From Paracoccus litorisediminis (GTDB taxonomy: Bacteria > Pseudomonadota > Alphaproteobacteria > Rhodobacterales > Rhodobacteraceae), in NCBI RefSeq assembly GCF_009711205.1, contig NZ_WMIG01000006.1, forward strand, positions 124,001-188,000: DNA of 64,000 bases, given 5' to 3'. Of the stretch, positions 63,323 through 64,000 are shown in pieces (position 1 is the stretch's first letter; the number at the start of each line of letters is the position of its first letter). Made by a program: the position numbers and the translations under genes. Below the pieces are notes generated by a model, which did not search any database, had not been told where the DNA came from, and saw nothing but the letters and a program-made list of their open reading frames with translations.

Positions 63323-64000
63323 TCAACTCACATGGGCTGCGGCGGCTTCCTGTTGCAGCGCCACACGCGCCTGCAGGCGGCTTTGTGCCTGATCGATGAC
63401 CACGGCGGCAATGATGACAAGGCCCTTGATGACCGTCTGCCAGAATGAGGAGACGCCCATCATGATCAGCCCATCCGACAGGATGCCGATGACGAAGGCA
63501 CCGACAATGGTGCCGCCGATCCGCCCGCGCCCGCCCGACATCGAAGTACCACCCAGCACGGCGGCCGCGATGGCGTTCAGTTCGAACGTCTCGCCCGTGG
63601 CCGGATGGCTGGCCTGCAACTGGCTGGCGATGATCAGCCCGACCAGCGCCGCGCAGAAGCCCGAAAAGACATAGACGAACAGCTTTACCCGGTTGACCTT
63701 GACGCCGGACAGCGCCGCGCCACGTTCATTGCCGCCGACCGCATAGATGTGACGACCCAGCGGCGTGCGTCCCGCGACATAGGCGGCAATCGCCGCCACC
63801 GCGATCAGCATCCAGATCATGAAGGGCAGGCCCAGCAGATTGCCCGTGCCGATGAACGGAAAGCTGGCCGAGCCATATTCCGGGTTCCCCGACAGGTTCG
63901 GGAACGTCCGCCCCCCCGAGGCCAGCAGCGCCGCCCCCCGCGCCACGTAAAGCGTGCCCAAGGTGGCGATGAACGGCGCGACATTCAGCTTGGTGATCAG
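63323..64000 (-). CDS. Ribose/xylose-type ABC transporter permease (RbsC-like), cut by window edge
   Basis: The last about 225 codons of the gene; the start lies beyond the right edge. VGGNERGAALSGVKVNRVKLFVYVFSGF (given as a region) and NAIAAAVLGGTSMSGGRGRIGGT carry the RbsC-type signature (EAA-like LGGTS). It forms the membrane part of a pentose or other sugar importer; the ATPase and binding protein are not visible. Confidence 0.9.
   Translation of the reverse strand: MITKLNVAPFIATLGTLYVARGAALLASGGRTFPNLSGNPEYGSASFPFIGTGNLLGLPFMIWMLIAVAAIAAYVAGRTPLGRHIYAVGGNERGAALSGVKVNRVKLFVYVFSGFCAALVGLIIASQLQASHPATGETFELNAIAAAVLGGTSMSGGRGRIGGTIVGAFVIGILSDGLIMMGVSSFWQTVIKGLVIIAAVVIDQAQSRLQARVALQQEAAAAHVS

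Noticed and set aside
1..64000. rRNA, tRNA, CRISPR arrays, insertion sequences or phage genes
   Set aside because: No cloverleaf-like intergenic sequence, no regular repeat-spacer pattern, no transposase or integrase, and no terminal inverted repeats were seen.

Overview
The window is GC-rich, gene-dense DNA of an alphaproteobacterium, most likely a Paracoccus-like member of the Rhodobacterales. The support is a cyoABCD/qoxABCD quinol-oxidase operon ending in a SURF1 gene (the Surf1q arrangement known from Paracoccus denitrificans), a Hint-domain secreted-type protein, many 4-nt start/stop overlaps, and an alphaproteobacterial general-stress (EcfG-type) promoter. I see no rRNA, tRNA, CRISPR array, insertion sequence or prophage. 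No stretch longer than about 300 bases lacks a gene.

Layout. 1-343: N-terminus of a large DUF4011-type helicase (Hhe-like), running off the left edge, with a LexA-type box upstream. 458-2444: thiolase plus 3-hydroxyacyl-CoA dehydrogenase. 2517-6534: HPP/CBS membrane protein divergent from mprF. 6583-8331: efp divergent from epmA, its lysylation enzyme. 8333-14046: GT87 glycosyltransferase, Na/Pi cotransporter, SphA-like outer-membrane protein, Hint protein. 14101-17786: ureohydrolase, aldehyde dehydrogenase and LysR regulator (agmatine or guanidinobutyrate catabolism). 17807-23302: CsdA-like RNA helicase, amino-acid permease, GNAT and N-acylamino-acid racemase. 23487-24739: small membrane protein and Ada. 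24963-28875: otsB, GH15 hydrolase, otsA. 28850-34032: SURF1 and cyoDCBA, with a divergent MFS transporter. 35454-36122: Phd/VapC toxin-antitoxin pair. 36289-37677: cystine symporter.

37698-52497 is a large aldarate (glucarate/galactarate) catabolic region. An opine/peptide-type ABC importer with a 2-hydroxyacid dehydrogenase and an SDR, then EamA transporter, Ldh-family dehydrogenase, RraA-like protein, talarate/galactarate dehydratase and an IlvD/Edd dehydratase all read leftward. A FadR-type GntR regulator and gudD read rightward. The same ACTAATATAT element lies in front of the ABC operon and in the gap between the IlvD gene and the GntR gene, so the whole region looks like one regulon. 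No KdgD or GarL gene is visible for the next step, and the RraA-like protein is the best candidate for it.

52519-58073: a membrane-anchored CadC-like winged-helix/TPR regulator, a small Cys-containing protein, and an aminotransferase-GT61-GT4 surface-glycan operon. 58255-59581: FAH-family hydrolase and Lrp regulator. 59588-62451: a stress cluster (YghA-like SDR, DUF3008, PRC-barrel, carboxylate-amine ligase) with a consensus EcfG promoter. 62448-64000: DeoR regulator and the start of a ribose-type ABC system continuing past the right edge.
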